A stretch of DNA of 13,134 nt from Rhodospirillales bacterium (GTDB taxonomy: Bacteria; Pseudomonadota; Alphaproteobacteria; Rhodospirillales; Casp-alpha2). Under the pieces are notes generated by a model. It was not told where the DNA came from and did no database searches. It saw only the letters and a list, made by a program, of their open reading frames with translations. The DNA lies in contig JACPJY010000103.1 in the NCBI GenBank assembly GCA_016187325.1, forward strand, positions 1 to 13,134, in the 5' to 3' direction. The translations under genes were made by a program, and so were the position numbers. Positions 12,724-13,134 of the stretch are shown in pieces; the first letter of the stretch is position 1, and every line of letters begins with the position of its first letter.

Positions 12724-13134
12724 CTATTTTTTCAAGGCGCAGGGATTGGCGCCCTTGGGCGCGCAGGGATTCATCCCTTTCGGCGCGCACGGATTAGCAC
12801 CCATCTTGGCCGCACATGGGTTGGCCGGCTTGCTCGCCGCCGCCCGGAACGATTTTTGCAACTCGGCGGAATAAGCCGTCAATGCAGCCAGTTGCTTTGA
12901 ATCCCAGGGCAGCGGCTTGGCTTCCAAGGGCACGACCATGCAGATTTGCACCATCTCATCGAGGTGAACCGATTTGACGCCGACCTTCTGTTTCGCCATC
13001 GCGACCTCATGCGGGAAGGGTTTGGCGAAGCTCGGCATGAAGCCGCCGACGTTTTCGTGACAATTGATGCAGGCCATGCCGTTGGTGCTGAGCTTCGTAT
13101 CCCGGAACAGCTTCTCGCCCTCCTTGGCCAGCTC
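12724..13134 (-). CDS. c-type cytochrome (partial, N-terminus outside window) with NPC-repeat tail
   Basis: Only the C-terminal 136 residues are inside the window; the signal peptide and any earlier domain lie beyond the right edge. Visible first is EGEKLFRDTKLSTNG, then the heme-binding motif CINCH with HENVGGFMPSF after it. VQICMVVPLEAKPLPWDSKQ follows, whose Met is a candidate sixth heme ligand, and then a helix LAALTAYSAELQKSF typical of a class I cytochrome c end. The protein closes with four NPC units (NPCAAKMGA, NPCAPKGM, NPCAPKGA, NPCALKK). A periplasmic electron-transfer role is expected from the heme motif. The Met at 13077 sits one residue before the CINCH motif and so cannot be the true start. 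Confidence 0.85.
   Translation of the reverse strand, partial: ELAKEGEKLFRDTKLSTNGMACINCHENVGGFMPSFAKPFPHEVAMAKQKVGVKSVHLDEMVQICMVVPLEAKPLPWDSKQLAALTAYSAELQKSFRAAASKPANPCAAKMGANPCAPKGMNPCAPKGANPCALKK
12727..12822 (-). repeat. Coding tandem repeat (four NPC units) at the cytochrome C-terminus
   Basis: Four imperfect units of 21-27 bases encode NPCAAKMGA, NPCAPKGM, NPCAPKGA and NPCALKK. Asn-Pro-Cys is invariant while the following residues vary, and synonymous codons differ between units, so selection rather than very recent slippage seems to keep the motif. Confidence 0.8.

Noticed and set aside
12626..12874. 82-residue plus-strand frame opposite the cytochrome end
   Set aside because: It is the antisense shadow of the NPC repeats and has no ribosome binding site of note.

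Overview
The window looks like chromosomal DNA from a high-G+C alphaproteobacterium, probably Rhodospirillales-like. This rests on the strong G+C bias, the ubiT-ubiU-ubiV set, a MeaB/B12-subunit/PaaK-type ligase locus, and an intergenic palindromic repeat of the CCTCCCCC...GGGGGAGG kind often seen in that class. No rRNA, tRNA, CRISPR array or insertion sequence is visible.

Left block (1-4620, all minus strand) is one tightly packed set. Read 5' to 3' it runs: cysteine hydrolase (isochorismatase fold), alpha/beta hydrolase, gamma-class carbonic anhydrase, cobalamin-binding small subunit of an acyl-CoA mutase, a palindromic intergenic repeat, a PaaK-type acyl-CoA ligase, and a MeaB/ArgK GTPase cut by the left edge. 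Two of the junctions are ATGA stop-start overlaps. The last three proteins fit a B12-dependent acyl-CoA mutase system: a ligase making the CoA thioester, the mutase B12 subunit, and the G-protein chaperone. The large catalytic subunit is not in the window and may lie beyond the left edge. The cysteine hydrolase begins with a perfect 42-bp tandem duplication that adds 14 residues.

Middle block (4827-7695, plus strand): an unrecognised protein built almost wholly of 11-residue helical repeats, with visibly lower G+C than its neighbours, followed by a RhlE-like DEAD-box RNA helicase with a DESD Walker B motif and a long disordered Gln/His-rich tail.

ubiTUV block (7804-10480, plus strand): an FNR/CRP-type palindrome, then ubiT (SCP2 lipid-binding factor), ubiU and ubiV (U32-type Fe-S proteins) with overlapping reading frames. 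This is the O2-independent ubiquinone hydroxylation module, so the organism can probably make ubiquinone without oxygen. UbiU has Gly where the first cluster cysteine is expected; UbiV keeps all four.

Right block (10686-13134, minus strand): a three-gene set (His-rich protein of unknown function, an 83-residue protein, a phytanoyl-CoA-dioxygenase-family protein), and beyond it the C-terminal part of a c-type cytochrome with an NPC-repeat tail. A palindrome differing from the ubiT site at only 2 of 14 bases lies upstream of the three-gene set, which suggests shared oxygen- or redox-responsive control.

No gene-free stretch exceeds 300 bases. The larger gaps are 2020-2188 (repeat), 4621-4826 (divergent promoter region), 5700-5919 (candidate promoter), 7696-7884 (possible terminator and FNR-like site), 10481-10685 (stem-loop) and 12462-12723 (FNR-like site).
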